From Chloroflexota bacterium (GTDB lineage Bacteria; Chloroflexota; Dehalococcoidia; Lucifugimonadales; Lucifugimonadaceae): a DNA stretch of 64,000 nt. Positions 44,825-54,217 of this stretch are shown piece by piece. The notes under the pieces were generated by a model. It had not been told where the DNA came from and ran no database searches. It was given only the letters and a program-made list of their open reading frames with translations. Within the stretch, counting starts at the first letter, position 1; each line of letters starts with the position of its first letter. The stretch lies in assembly GCA_002721615.1 (NCBI GenBank), contig PBKW01000011.1, forward strand, positions 176,089-240,088, in the 5' to 3' direction. The translations under genes and the position numbers were made by a program.

Positions 44825-45601
44825 TCATTTCTTTTTAGATAAATTGGAATTATTCTGAATTTCTTTAATAAGATTCTTCATTTGTTTTTTCAATTGTAGT
44901 ACTTCTTTTTCCACTTTATCTAATTGAGAAGTTTCATCTTTATTAACAAAAACTGCTGCTAAATTTGCTGCTAATGCTGCAAAGAAACCTACACCTGAAA
45001 CCATCAAAAAAACCGCTACAATTCTTCCAAAAAATGTAATTGGTTCTTGATTACCATATCCCACGGTTGTGATAGTAACAATTGCCCACCATAAAGCATC
45101 TGGGAATGATCCTAGTTCAGGGTTTCTTCCTCTTTCTAAGCTTGTGATAATTGTTGCACCTACAATTACTAATGCTCCCACCCAAACGAATAGAAAATCT
45201 GCTTTACCTAATCTAGTGAAACCCCTTACTGCTTTTGTTCCAACTACAATTATTCTTAATACTCTGATTGGTTGAAGATTTGGTAGACAACAAAGTGCTT
45301 CAAGCCAGTGTTCTTTGATGAATAGTAATCTTTGAGGTGATATAACCAATTTTATAGCAAAATCTATTACGAATACTGACCAAATAACATTATCTAATCT
45401 ACGAAAAGTTTCTATTTCTTCTGGTGTCAGATCCCATAATAAAGGTCCCAAAAGTAATGGGACCATGGCAAATGCAAATACTATTAAAGGTAATTCTGTG
45501 ATCTTATCTAATCTGGTTACAATATGGTTTCGTTTCTCAAATTTAAATTCAGATCTAATAAAAAGAAGTTTTAGTAAATAAACTGGATTAATATATTTCA
45601 A
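44825..45601 (-). CDS. Voltage-gated-type potassium channel
   Basis: A 258-residue channel subunit of the six-helix Kv/KvAP type. The pore selectivity filter is [12 protein letters not shown], preceded by a pore helix ([10 protein letters not shown]). The fourth helix region [20 protein letters not shown] carries several regularly spaced Arg/Lys residues like a voltage sensor. The C-terminus has a coiled coil ([22 protein letters not shown]) that likely supports tetramerisation. It should move potassium across the cytoplasmic membrane. Its neighbour downstream is the DUF255 protein. Confidence 0.9.
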   Translation of the reverse strand: MKYINPVYLLKLLFIRSEFKFEKRNHIVTRLDKITELPLIVFAFAMVPLLLGPLLWDLTPEEIETFRRLDNVIWSVFVIDFAIKLVISPQRLLFIKEHWLEALCCLPNLQPIRVLRIIVVGTKAVRGFTRLGKADFLFVWVGALVIVGATIITSLERGRNPELGSFPDALWWAIVTITTVGYGNQEPITFFGRIVAVFLMVSGVGFFAALAANLAAVFVNKDETSQLDKVEKEVLQLKKQMKNLIKEIQNNSNLSKKK

Positions 45602-45778
45602 TTTTTTATACCTTTTATACTTTGATAAATATTACTATAAATCATCTAATATTTTATTTGAAATTGATCTTGTGATTCAAGAAATTATTAAAAAAATCCA
45701 AAAATGTTGGTAATTTGTTTGAATTTTCAACAAAAAAAGTTACGATTTATTACTTAGATTGGAAATAAGGAGATAAAT

Positions 45779-46936
45779 ATGAAATTAGCGGCTAGGATGA
45801 AAAATTTAGGAACGGAAACTGCATTTGAAACTTTAGCTAAAGCAAAAGCTCTAGAGGCAAAGGGAAAAGATATTGTACATCTAGAAATAGGGGAACCAGA
45901 TTTTGAAACTCCAGAAAACATCATTAATGCTGCTAAGTTAGCATTAGATCAAGGATATACACATTATGGTCCTTCTCCAGGATTACCACATGTAAGATCT
46001 AAAATAGCAGAACATCAAAGTGATACTCATGGTTTTGATGTGTCTCCTGATCATGTTGTAATTACTCCTGGAGCTAAGCCAATAATGTATTTTTCAATTA
46101 TGGCTTTAATTGAGGATGGAGATGAAGTGATATATCCTAACCCAGGATTTCCTATTTATGAATCAATGATAAATTTTATGGGAGGAAAAGCCGTACCTTT
46201 ACATCTGAGAGAAGAAAATAATTTTAATGCTGATATTGAAGATTTTAAAAATTTAGTTAATGAAAATACTAAAATGGTAATCTTGAATTCACCTAATAAT
46301 CCATGTGGAAGTGTAATTCCTAAAGAAGAATTAGGAGAAATTTCTGAAATTATCAAGAATAGCAATGCTATAGTTCTCACTGATGAAGTCTATAAGAATT
46401 TTTATTTTGAAGGTCAACATAATTCTATAAGTGAATTTGAAGGAATGAGAGAACGGACGATTATTTTAGATGGGTTTTCTAAAAGTTTTGCTATGACAGG
46501 GTGGAGATTAGGCTATGGTATTTTTCCTGAAAAATTAGTAGAGCCAATATCTAGATTAATTACAAATAGTGTTTCATGTACTTCAAGTTTTTCTCAGGTA
46601 GCAGCTATTGAAGCTATTGATGGTCCACAAGATAGTATTTTAAATATGGTAGCTGAATTTAAGGCAAGAAGAGAGATAATAGTGGAAGGATTGAATAGCA
46701 TTAATGGAATTTCATGTAGAACTCCTAAAGGAGCATTTTATACCTTCCCTAACATAAAAGAGACAGGTTATAGTAGTAGGGAGATCTCAGATAAATTGTT
46801 ATATGATTATGGAGTGGCATTACTATCTGGGACAGCTTTTGGGAAATTTGGAGAAGGATATTTAAGGCTTTCTTTTGCAAATTCTAGAGAAAATTTAAAT
46901 GAAGCTGTAAAAAGAATGAAGTCTTTTCTAAACTAG
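45779..46936 (+). CDS. Class I/II PLP-dependent aminotransferase
   Basis: A 385-residue fold-type I aminotransferase close to the aspartate/alanine aminotransferase group. Visible are VHLEIGEPDFETP, YGPSPGLPHVR, NSPNNPCGSVI (PLP-binding Asn), LTDEVYKNF with the Asp that binds the pyridine nitrogen, and the PLP lysine in DGFSKSFAMTGWRLGY. The C-terminal Arg in YLRLSFANS contacts the substrate carboxylate. A good ribosome-binding site (AAGGAGA) precedes the ATG. The amino acid pair is not determined. It converges with the membrane regulator gene, stops three bases apart. Confidence 0.9.
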   Translation: MKLAARMKNLGTETAFETLAKAKALEAKGKDIVHLEIGEPDFETPENIINAAKLALDQGYTHYGPSPGLPHVRSKIAEHQSDTHGFDVSPDHVVITPGAKPIMYFSIMALIEDGDEVIYPNPGFPIYESMINFMGGKAVPLHLREENNFNADIEDFKNLVNENTKMVILNSPNNPCGSVIPKEELGEISEIIKNSNAIVLTDEVYKNFYFEGQHNSISEFEGMRERTIILDGFSKSFAMTGWRLGYGIFPEKLVEPISRLITNSVSCTSSFSQVAAIEAIDGPQDSILNMVAEFKARREIIVEGLNSINGISCRTPKGAFYTFPNIKETGYSSREISDKLLYDYGVALLSGTAFGKFGEGYLRLSFANSRENLNEAVKRMKSFLN

Positions 46937-46939
46937 GAA

Positions 46940-48307
46940 TTAATTTATTGATAGAGAATATCCTTTTCCTCTTTTAGATTTTATTAATTTAGATCCGCCT
47001 GGGATTTTTGCTAATTTTTTCCTTAATCTATAGATAGTTATTGGAATTGAAGATTTTACAATTTCTAAATTTTCTTTTTTTGCATTTTCTTCGATTTCAA
47101 AGTCTTCTATGTATGAGTTAATATTTTTTGCTAACATTTTCATTACTGTGAATTCTTGAGAAGATATTGGGACATTTTTTTCTTTGAATTTGATAGATTT
47201 ATTATCCAAATCTAAAGATAAATCTTTTAAATTTATCAACTGACTATTTTCTTCTAATTTTCTGCCTGCATCAGATAAAATTATATCCAATGAGTTTTGT
47301 TTTTTAGTATTTTTTACTAGCCACAAATATTTTGAAGATACGTAGCAAAAAACTTTGCTTTCTTCTAAGAATTTTTCTTGAACATGATCTTTAGATTCAA
47401 AAAACCCATAAACTAATCCGAAAAAATTAAGTTCATTTATTAATGGAATTACTATTCCATATTGATTATTTTCATTTATCCATGGAGGTAAAATTTGATT
47501 ATTAGGATCTATTAAAACAGAATTTCCTTGTCTTAATTTTTCCCATTCAGGATGATCTTTAATATTTATAGGGTTTGAATTAATATTGATTCCATCTTTA
47601 ATTTCTAATTTTAGATTTTCAGTACCTTGTTGACGAAGAAATACTATAGATGAATTAAATCCTCCTATATTTTTAAGGTTTTTTGAAAAATTCTTTATAG
47701 TTGATTCCCATTTTGTAGAATATGATATGGATTTTAATCCCTCTATAACTCTTTTTGAAATAGCTAGATCAAGTTTTAAATTGTTAATATATTCAGAATA
47801 TTTTTTATTTTCTTCTTTTAAGTTGTTAAGAAAATTCGATATGAAATTTAACCCTAAACTAATGAAAATCCAGGAAAACATATTGAATAAAGAAGGCAAA
47901 TATAAAAATTTTGTTTGATAACTTATTAAAGCTAATATAACAAAAAAAGTTATCAAAATATGATATTTCTTGGGAGAAATAATTATCCATTTCACCCATG
48001 GTATTGAATAAATAAGAATAATACTTTGAGGATTTTTGAATTCTAAAGATAAAATAAAAAGAAATGAAAATTCTATAAAAAACAGTAAAGTTGTGGTGAT
48101 TTGGTTAAATTTTAATTTTTTAAAAATATATGTGCTAAAGAGTAAAAAAAATTGGTAAGCAACAGATAAGATAATTAAAAAGTCCAGAAGATTAATATTC
48201 AAAAAATTTTTTGGAGAAAAATTTAGTAAAACTAGAAATGTAACTATAATACAATTCAGTAGTGTAAATTTGAGATTATTTGGAAATTTAACTAGTTCAT
48301 TATTCAT
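46940..48307 (-). CDS. Membrane-bound regulator: six helices, GAF-like domain, C-terminal winged helix
   Basis: A 455-residue protein. Residues about 10-165 contain six hydrophobic helices; a charged coiled stretch (LKEENKKYSEYINNLK) follows; residues about 190-330 resemble a GAF sensor domain (SSIVFLRQQG, YGIVIPLI, FFGLVYGFFESKD); the C-terminal 95 residues match an OmpR/PhoB-type winged helix (ISSQEFTVMKMLAKN, TIYRLRKKLAKIPGG, IKSKRGKGYSLS). No receiver or kinase domain is present. This order, membrane first and DNA-binding domain last, is the reverse of ToxR-like regulators. It could sense a membrane or cytoplasmic signal and bind DNA while tethered. Targets are unknown. Confidence 0.78.
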   Translation of the reverse strand: MNNELVKFPNNLKFTLLNCIIVTFLVLLNFSPKNFLNINLLDFLIILSVAYQFFLLFSTYIFKKLKFNQITTTLLFFIEFSFLFILSLEFKNPQSIILIYSIPWVKWIIISPKKYHILITFFVILALISYQTKFLYLPSLFNMFSWIFISLGLNFISNFLNNLKEENKKYSEYINNLKLDLAISKRVIEGLKSISYSTKWESTIKNFSKNLKNIGGFNSSIVFLRQQGTENLKLEIKDGININSNPINIKDHPEWEKLRQGNSVLIDPNNQILPPWINENNQYGIVIPLINELNFFGLVYGFFESKDHVQEKFLEESKVFCYVSSKYLWLVKNTKKQNSLDIILSDAGRKLEENSQLINLKDLSLDLDNKSIKFKEKNVPISSQEFTVMKMLAKNINSYIEDFEIEENAKKENLEIVKSSIPITIYRLRKKLAKIPGGSKLIKSKRGKGYSLSIN

Positions 48308-48409
48308 TCATTAAATATATCATTTCAATCAACAAAAATTCTTCAAGAAAAGTAACTATTTTAATCAATTATAATCATGAAACCTATTAAAGAATCAGGT
48401 TATCAATTC

Positions 48410-48790
48410 TCAATGTTTTTTTTCATATTCTTTGAAAGTTTCTGATGCTGCAGTTAGAGCGTTTACAGTTGATGGGTATCCTCCATAAAATAACATTTGT
48501 GTAATTAATTCTATGATTTCTTCTTTGGAGGCACCAGAATTTAAAGCTCCAGTAATATGTCCCGGAAGTTGTTTGGGTTTATCAAGAACAGTTAAAGCTG
48601 CTATTGTACAAAGACTTCTAATTTTAGTTTCTAGATTTGGACGTTGATAAATATGACCAAATAAAGTTGCATTGATTAAATCAAATGCTTCTTCTACCGG
48701 TTGAGCTACTGGATCTAATTCAGGCTCTCCATCATAGTACCATTCTCGCCATTTATGAGATTTATTTTTAAGTTCTTCGAAATTTTCCAT
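48410..48790 (-). CDS. Carboxymuconolactone decarboxylase/AhpD-like family protein
   Basis: A 126-residue all-helical protein of the CMD family. The region IRSLCTIAALTVLDKPKQLPGHITGALNSGASKEEIIELI is typical, although a single Cys appears where AhpD-type enzymes have CxxC, so a peroxidase role is unlikely. Gamma-carboxymuconolactone decarboxylase of aromatic degradation is one possibility, but this family contains many uncharacterised members. It lies ten bases downstream of an MFS transporter gene and is probably co-transcribed. Confidence 0.87.
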   Translation of the reverse strand: MENFEELKNKSHKWREWYYDGEPELDPVAQPVEEAFDLINATLFGHIYQRPNLETKIRSLCTIAALTVLDKPKQLPGHITGALNSGASKEEIIELITQMLFYGGYPSTVNALTAASETFKEYEKKH

Positions 48791-48800
48791 AAATTCCTCC

Positions 48801-49961
48801 TTATTGTTTTTCTTTAGAAATTTCTTTTAAACCTGTGATTAAGGGAGTAATTAACATTAATAACCCAGAAAAGTAAAAAACAAAATTTATTCCAAATATA
48901 TTTGCTACATTACCAGACAATGCTGGTCCTAGAAACATTCCGAAAGCATATATAGCTTGAAAGAATCCCATTGATGTAGCTTGTTCATGTTTTGGAGAAT
49001 TATTTACTATTGCACTAATAAGAATAGTATTTATCATTCCTCTCCCTAGGCCACTAATAATTTGAGTGATCGTAACAAGAATTAAACTTGATACAAATGG
49101 TACTACAAAAGCTCCAATGCTAATTGTGATAGCACTTACCCAAATTGAGTATGTTAATCCTATTTTTTTTGTAATATATGGAGTGATTAATATACCAATT
49201 AAACTGGAAAATAAACTGATAGATGTTATTAGCCCTATTTCAGATTTATTCGCTCCAATAGTTTTGAGAAATACTGGTAAAAATCCGAAAAGAATAGAGA
49301 AAGTTACAAATTGAGGAAGAATACCTATTAATGAAATCCTGATTAAAAATTTTGATAAAAATATTTTAGATATGTCTTTTAAAGAAAAATTTAAATTTTC
49401 TGTTCTTTTTTTCTCTTTAGTAAAAAGTAGCAATGTTGTTCCAATAATTCCTACGAGGGTACTTGCCCAGAAAGTAGAAATGTTCCCAAAATGTTCAGCT
49501 ATATATCCTCCTATAAGAGTGGCTATTAAAACAGCAAAACTATGAATAAACATTAAATATGACATTGCTTTACTTTTATCACCGTCTCCAAAATAGCTTG
49601 CATATAGAATACTTATTGCAACCCAGCCTGCAGCACCAATACCTACTAATGTTCTTGAAATTAACATAGTAGTATCATTGCTAGATATTGCTAAACCTAG
49701 AGAACCTATTGTTCCAAACAAAGTACTAATGCAAGCAAATAATTTTCTAGATCCTAAAACATCTGACCCGATTCCTATAGGAATTCTGAATAGAATTTGT
49801 CCTATTGCATAAGAGGCAACTATTAAACCAACAAAATTTAGATCAGCCCCTAAATTTTGAGCATGAAGTGGAAGAATTGGTACATATAAATAAAGATTAA
49901 ACCAGAAGCAAACTATTGCTCCAAGTACAAAAATCATTGATCTTTTTTCTTTATAATTCAA
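48801..49961 (-). CDS. Major facilitator superfamily transporter
   Basis: A 386-residue, twelve-helix transporter. The N-terminal half has the MFS loop GIGSDVLGSRKLF, and the second half ITPYITKKIGLTYS. It groups by appearance with drug/metabolite exporters of the DHA1 type. It precedes the CMD-family gene in one unit. The substrate is unknown; import of an aromatic or lactone compound is conceivable only from the neighbour. Confidence 0.87.
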   Translation of the reverse strand: MNYKEKRSMIFVLGAIVCFWFNLYLYVPILPLHAQNLGADLNFVGLIVASYAIGQILFRIPIGIGSDVLGSRKLFACISTLFGTIGSLGLAISSNDTTMLISRTLVGIGAAGWVAISILYASYFGDGDKSKAMSYLMFIHSFAVLIATLIGGYIAEHFGNISTFWASTLVGIIGTTLLLFTKEKKRTENLNFSLKDISKIFLSKFLIRISLIGILPQFVTFSILFGFLPVFLKTIGANKSEIGLITSISLFSSLIGILITPYITKKIGLTYSIWVSAITISIGAFVVPFVSSLILVTITQIISGLGRGMINTILISAIVNNSPKHEQATSMGFFQAIYAFGMFLGPALSGNVANIFGINFVFYFSGLLMLITPLITGLKEISKEKQ

Positions 49962-50008
49962 TTAATACTAAGAAAATAAATTTAATTTCAATATTTTTTC
50001 AATCTTGA

Positions 50009-50039
50009 AATCTTTGGATTTGTTAGACTTTCAAAGATT
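50009..50039. promoter_or_regulatory. Inverted repeat in the promoter region of the isomerase gene
   Basis: AATCTTTG (50009-50016) and CAAAGATT (50032-50039) form a perfect 8-bp inverted repeat with 15 bases between, about two DNA turns centre to centre. A possible promoter (TTGTTA at 50020-50025, then an AT-rich -10 region) overlaps it. It could be an operator for the sugar isomerase gene that starts 40 bases downstream. Confidence 0.3.
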
Positions 50040-50078
50040 ATATATCATCTAAATAAATATTATCTCTTGGGGGAAATT

Positions 50079-51059
50079 ATGAGATTTTGTTATGCATTTA
50101 GAAGATTCTCTGACTATCCTTATTTAGGAAATGCTTTTGATATGGATCCAAGTAAATTAACTGATAAATTCCTTAATAGAGTTAATCAAATGGGTTTTGA
50201 TGGCATTGAACTTGGAATGGAATGCTTAGATAGAATTGAAGGAGAAGAAAAAGGTTTAAAAGAATTTGGAAAAAGATTAAATGATTTAGGAACTCCTGTA
50301 TTGGCTATAAGATCTGGAGGCCTGATGATTGATCCAGAAAAAGGAAATGAGAATTTTCAAAGATCAAAACGAGCAATTATTTTTGCAGAAATTTTAGGTT
50401 CAGAAATTGTAAATGGTGCTATAAGTGGTTCTGGAAAATCACCTTATATAGATACTGGGACAAGATTAATCCCTCAATCAGGGAGTTCATTAGTAGGTGC
50501 ACAACCAATGGGTTATTTTAAGTCTCAAAATTCTAGTAGAGATACTACTATGCCAGAGTATGAAATGCTAGCAGAAAAATTTGTAGAAATTTCTAAATTT
50601 GCAGCAGAACATGGATTGAAAATATCTTGTGAGGTTCACCAAAATTCTCCTGTAGATAATAGTTGGTCGGCAAAGCTAATAAATAGTCTTGTGAATCAAG
50701 AGAATTTTGGGATAAATCCTGATTTAGGAAATATTATATGGAATTATGATATTCCTGAAGAATTATGTGAAGATGCAATAAAGGAATTGGCTCCTGTTTC
50801 TAATTATTGGCATTGTAAAAATTTAACAAGAATTAATTTTCCTGAAGATAACAGAACTCTTTTTATTAGAGAGAATATTGTTGGGGGAGAAATAGATTAT
50901 AGATTTGCTGTTGAAGCTATGCATGAGGCTAATTATCCCGGAATGATGGCGATTGAAGGTGTATTTACAGGAGATCAATTTTATTCAGACAAATTGAGTT
51001 TAGATTATTGTAAAAAACTTTGGCATGAACTAGAAGTTAATAAAAAAAATCAAGGTTAA
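50079..51059 (+). CDS. Sugar phosphate isomerase/epimerase-like TIM barrel protein
   Basis: A 326-residue xylose-isomerase-like TIM barrel. Family features include MGFDGIELGMECL, ISCEVHQNSPV with Glu and His for metal binding, and NPDLGNIIWNYD, YWHCKNL and MAIEGVFTGDQ toward the C-terminal end of the barrel, with a glutamate late in the sequence. I start at ATG 50079 because GGGGGA lies just upstream; a TTG at 50067 is in frame but would place the ribosome site inside the gene. It is followed two bases later by an NHL-repeat gene. The substrate is unknown. Confidence 0.87.
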   Translation: MRFCYAFRRFSDYPYLGNAFDMDPSKLTDKFLNRVNQMGFDGIELGMECLDRIEGEEKGLKEFGKRLNDLGTPVLAIRSGGLMIDPEKGNENFQRSKRAIIFAEILGSEIVNGAISGSGKSPYIDTGTRLIPQSGSSLVGAQPMGYFKSQNSSRDTTMPEYEMLAEKFVEISKFAAEHGLKISCEVHQNSPVDNSWSAKLINSLVNQENFGINPDLGNIIWNYDIPEELCEDAIKELAPVSNYWHCKNLTRINFPEDNRTLFIRENIVGGEIDYRFAVEAMHEANYPGMMAIEGVFTGDQFYSDKLSLDYCKKLWHELEVNKKNQG

Positions 51060-51061
51060 AT

Positions 51062-52000
51062 TTGAAGAATTTAAATAGCTTTGAGCCAGTGGAAAACTGG
51101 CCTCAAATCCCTCATCCATTAAACTTTCTTGAGGCTACTTCAGTAGCAGTTGATTCTATTAATAATGTTTATGTCTTTAATAGAGGATCTAATCCAATAA
51201 TGATTTTTAATAAGGATGGAAAATTTATTGATACTTGGGGAGAAGGAAAATTTATTAGACCTCATAGTATTTTTATAGATGATGAAGATTTTCTTTATCT
51301 TGTTGATGATGGTGGTCATTGTATACATAAAGTGACAACTAATGGTGATTTTATATTTACTTTGGGAACACCTGGCTCTCCAGCTCCTTGGCAAGAAGGA
51401 GGTATGTTTAATAGGCCTACTGATTTGACTATTGACTTAGAAAAGAATTTATATGTTTCTGATGGATATGGAAATTCACGAATTCATAAATTCGATTATC
51501 TAGGAAATCATATTATGTCATGGGGAGAGCCTGGTTCAGAACCTGGACAATTTAGTCTTCCTCATAATATAGCTTTTCATCAAAAAGGTTTTTTGATTGT
51601 ATGTGATAGAGAGAATTTTAGAGTTCAATTTTTTGATACTGACGGAAATTTTGTTCGACAAATTCATTTGCATAGGCCTCAAGCTATTTGCCTAGGAAAA
51701 GGGGATTTTTCTGGAAAATTAATCATTTCAGAAGCAGGAAGTGCTTCTTTAAATCAAATCAATGTACCGAATTTAGGTAATTTAGTGAAAATAATAGATT
51801 TGAATGGAAAGGAAATTTGTAGATTTGGAGATTCTATTGGAGGAGAATTACCTAATCAATTCATTTCTCCTCATGGTATCATTCAGGACCATGAGGGAAA
51901 TATTTATGTGGCTGAAGTTTCTTATACAGCATATGGTTCTAAACTTAATCCCCCTAAAGAAGTAGTTAGTCTGAGGAAATGGAGACCAAAATATAATTAG
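51062..52000 (+). CDS. NHL-repeat six-bladed beta-propeller protein
   Basis: A 312-residue propeller protein. At least five repeats can be followed, each with a pattern such as VDSINNVYVFNRGSNPIMIFNKDGKFIDTWGE or DLEKNLYVSDGYGNSRIHKFDYLG. This resembles the lyase domain of peptidyl-glycine amidating enzyme and many marine bacterial NHL proteins of unknown role. The start is TTG at 51062, after AAGGT. There is no signal peptide, so it is probably cytoplasmic. Co-transcription with the isomerase-like gene suggests a joint catabolic role. The 3' end overlaps the convergent gene by four bases. Confidence 0.87.
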   Translation: MKNLNSFEPVENWPQIPHPLNFLEATSVAVDSINNVYVFNRGSNPIMIFNKDGKFIDTWGEGKFIRPHSIFIDDEDFLYLVDDGGHCIHKVTTNGDFIFTLGTPGSPAPWQEGGMFNRPTDLTIDLEKNLYVSDGYGNSRIHKFDYLGNHIMSWGEPGSEPGQFSLPHNIAFHQKGFLIVCDRENFRVQFFDTDGNFVRQIHLHRPQAICLGKGDFSGKLIISEAGSASLNQINVPNLGNLVKIIDLNGKEICRFGDSIGGELPNQFISPHGIIQDHEGNIYVAEVSYTAYGSKLNPPKEVVSLRKWRPKYN

Positions 52001-52425
52001 GAAAAATTTTCAGACAACAATGTTATTTCTTTTTTTGCTTGAATATAATTATAGTAGGTTCCTTGATCTATAATTAAACGTTTTGGAGAATTATTTAAGA
52101 ATGTTTTTTCTTCTTCTAAATTTAATATATTTATTAAAGTACTATGAGTTTCAGTAAGGTTTATAAGAGACTTTCTAAATGAAGCTCTGATATTTTCATT
52201 GTTTGATTTAACTTTTATAGGTTTTTTAGTAGATATTTTTTCTGATGACATTTTATTCATTACAGAAATTTCTTTTAAACTTATCTCGTATAATGTATTT
52301 AAGACTTGGTTAGAAAATTTTGAATCTTGATCTCTAAGTTTATCGTATGAAAAATTGGTTAAAGATTTTTGCAGATCTTTCCAAGAGGTTTTTATGGCTG
52401 ATAATACATTGTTTTTTGTAGACAT
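51997..52425 (-). CDS. Unrecognised small helical protein
   Basis: A 142-residue, Ser/Lys/Asn-rich protein predicted to be mostly helical (KTSWKDLQKSLTNFSYDKL, NTLYEISLKEISVMNK, IRASFRKSLINLTETHSTLINILN). The helix layout is somewhat like a four-helix bundle, but I cannot place it in a family. No membrane helix or signal is present. It stands between the NHL gene, which it overlaps convergently by four bases, and the divergent thioredoxin-like gene. Confidence 0.6.
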   Translation of the reverse strand: MSTKNNVLSAIKTSWKDLQKSLTNFSYDKLRDQDSKFSNQVLNTLYEISLKEISVMNKMSSEKISTKKPIKVKSNNENIRASFRKSLINLTETHSTLINILNLEEEKTFLNNSPKRLIIDQGTYYNYIQAKKEITLLSENFS

Positions 52426-52489
52426 GGAATTAGATTTATTTTAATAAAACATTATTTTACAATATTTTTAAAGAAGGTTAATTTTTAGA

Positions 52490-52993
52490 ATGTTCACTAT
52501 TATAAATCATTATTCTTTGATTATTTTAGGATTTTTTCTAATAGGGGGATTTTCTTATCTCTATTTTCGTAAAAAATCTCCTTATTCCCTTACTTTATTG
52601 ATTTCAATAATTCTTATTTTGATTACATCATATTTTATTTTCAAACAAGAAGGAAATGAATTATTGGTTAATTCAAATGAAAAAGAATTTGGATACATTT
52701 CTGAGAAACTTCATTTTGTAGAGTTTTTTTCTTCTACTTGTTTAGCATGTATGATTAGCAAACCTATTATTGAGAATTTAGAAGAAGAATTTAATGATAA
52801 ATATGATTTTGTTTATCTTAATGTAAAAGATTATGAATATGTTGATTTAGTTTTTCAATTAGAAATTCAAACAGTTCCTACTTTTGTGATATTAGATAAA
52901 AAAGGAGAAGTTTTATTTAGATCTTCAGGGGTACCTAAATCAAGTGATTTAAGATCAAAATTAGAACAAATTTATTCAGATCAAATTAATTGA
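52490..52993 (+). CDS. Membrane-anchored thioredoxin-like protein (CLAC active site)
   Basis: A 167-residue protein with two N-terminal membrane helices (residues about 7-25 and 34-52) and an extracytoplasmic thioredoxin domain. The active site is FFSSTCLACMISKP (CxxC with Leu-Ala), and the cis-Pro region is IQTVPTFVIL. It should exchange thiols and disulfides outside the cytoplasm. It shares the SKP-after-CxxC and VPTF-x-I blocks with the lipoprotein at 57473, so the two are paralogs with different anchors. AAGAAGG precedes the ATG. It converges with the MFS gene at its 3' end. Confidence 0.87.
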   Translation: MFTIINHYSLIILGFFLIGGFSYLYFRKKSPYSLTLLISIILILITSYFIFKQEGNELLVNSNEKEFGYISEKLHFVEFFSSTCLACMISKPIIENLEEEFNDKYDFVYLNVKDYEYVDLVFQLEIQTVPTFVILDKKGEVLFRSSGVPKSSDLRSKLEQIYSDQIN

Positions 52994-54202
52994 TCATAAA
53001 TTTTTTATAGGTTTTCTTAATATAAAAAATATTATTGATATAAAAATTAATAATATTGATGTAATCATTAAAGAATTAGCTATTCCCATAAAGGAAGCTA
53101 AAGAGGCTATAGGAATCGCTCCTAATGGAATAAACCCAAAATTCATAGTGTAAATCCCATTTACTCTACCTCTAAACTCTGGTTTAGATTTTTGCATTAG
53201 AAGTGCAACGTTTAAAGATCGTCTTCCCGCATCTCCAATTCCCATTAAAATCATGATAATTATGGTTAACCAAAAATACTGAGATATAGATAATAAAAGT
53301 ATAGAAATACCTGATATGGATAATGTTGCTATTAAAGTTGTTCCTCTTTTCCCTTTAGATAATCCTGCAAAAAAAAGAGATCCTAGAACTGTTCCTAAAC
53401 CAATTGTGCTCAACATTAAACCTACTGCATCAGCCCCTTTAGAAAAGATTTCATCCATTATTACAGGCATTAAAGTTCTAACAGGCATACTAAGAAGTGT
53501 TGTCACTAAAGCAATCAAGATTAATAACCTCAAAGCATTATCATGAAAAACATATTTTATACCCTCTTTCATTTGCGCGATCCTAGATTCTTTTTTTCTG
53601 TTTACTGGTGTTACTGATGGTAATGATTGATTAATTAAACATGAGATCAAGAATAAACTCATTATAGTTACATAAACTATAAGAGGGCCTAGTTCTGCAT
53701 ATAAATATCCTCCTAATCCAGGAGCTAAAAAAGTCATCAATGCCATTCCGGATCCATTTAATGCTATTGCATTCACGATCAAATCTTTTTTTACTAATTC
53801 AGGAATAAGAGATTGTCTTGCTGGTACAAGGAAAGCCCATAGAAATCCTTGAAGAAATGCTGCTAATATTAAGTGAAAAACAGTAAGAACGTCTAAAAAA
53901 ATGGAAATTGCTATTATAGCGCATAAAATTATCATCCCTAACTGACTTATTTGAAGGATATGTTTTTTATTAAATTGATCAGATACACTACCTCCAAATA
54001 TTGCTAGTAATAATATTGGTGGAGCAAAACCTGCTCCTACAACTCCTACATATAATGGAGATCCAGTAATATCATATGTAAGTTGGCTTCTGGCTACCAT
54101 TTGCATATTAACTGCAGCCATCATCAATACCAAAGCTATAAAGTAAGTGCGATACTTTTTTTCTTTTAAGGATATAAAAGTGTTTGATAATGAAAATTTC
54201 AT
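52994..54202 (-). CDS. Major facilitator superfamily transporter (DHA3-like)
   Basis: A 402-residue, twelve-helix transporter. It begins FISLKEKKYRTYFIALVLMMAAVNMQ and contains the loop GGSVSDQFNKKHIL after helix 2, as in the macrolide-efflux-like DHA3 group. Export of a small molecule is likely, but the substrate is unknown. It is the last gene of a minus-strand run beginning with the inositol phosphate synthase gene, with a 15-base gap to the small membrane gene before it. Confidence 0.87.
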   Translation of the reverse strand: MKFSLSNTFISLKEKKYRTYFIALVLMMAAVNMQMVARSQLTYDITGSPLYVGVVGAGFAPPILLLAIFGGSVSDQFNKKHILQISQLGMIILCAIIAISIFLDVLTVFHLILAAFLQGFLWAFLVPARQSLIPELVKKDLIVNAIALNGSGMALMTFLAPGLGGYLYAELGPLIVYVTIMSLFLISCLINQSLPSVTPVNRKKESRIAQMKEGIKYVFHDNALRLLILIALVTTLLSMPVRTLMPVIMDEIFSKGADAVGLMLSTIGLGTVLGSLFFAGLSKGKRGTTLIATLSISGISILLLSISQYFWLTIIIMILMGIGDAGRRSLNVALLMQKSKPEFRGRVNGIYTMNFGFIPLGAIPIASLASFMGIANSLMITSILLIFISIIFFILRKPIKNL

Positions 54203-54217
54203 TAAATAATGTAACTT

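Noticed and set aside
45704..45757. A 17-codon frame upstream of the aminotransferase, resembling a leader peptide
   Set aside because: It has no run of one amino acid and no terminator hairpin follows; it looks like chance in AT-rich sequence.
50067..50078. TTG at 50067 as start of the isomerase-like gene
   Set aside because: The GGGGGA ribosome-binding site lies downstream of it and is properly spaced for ATG 50079.
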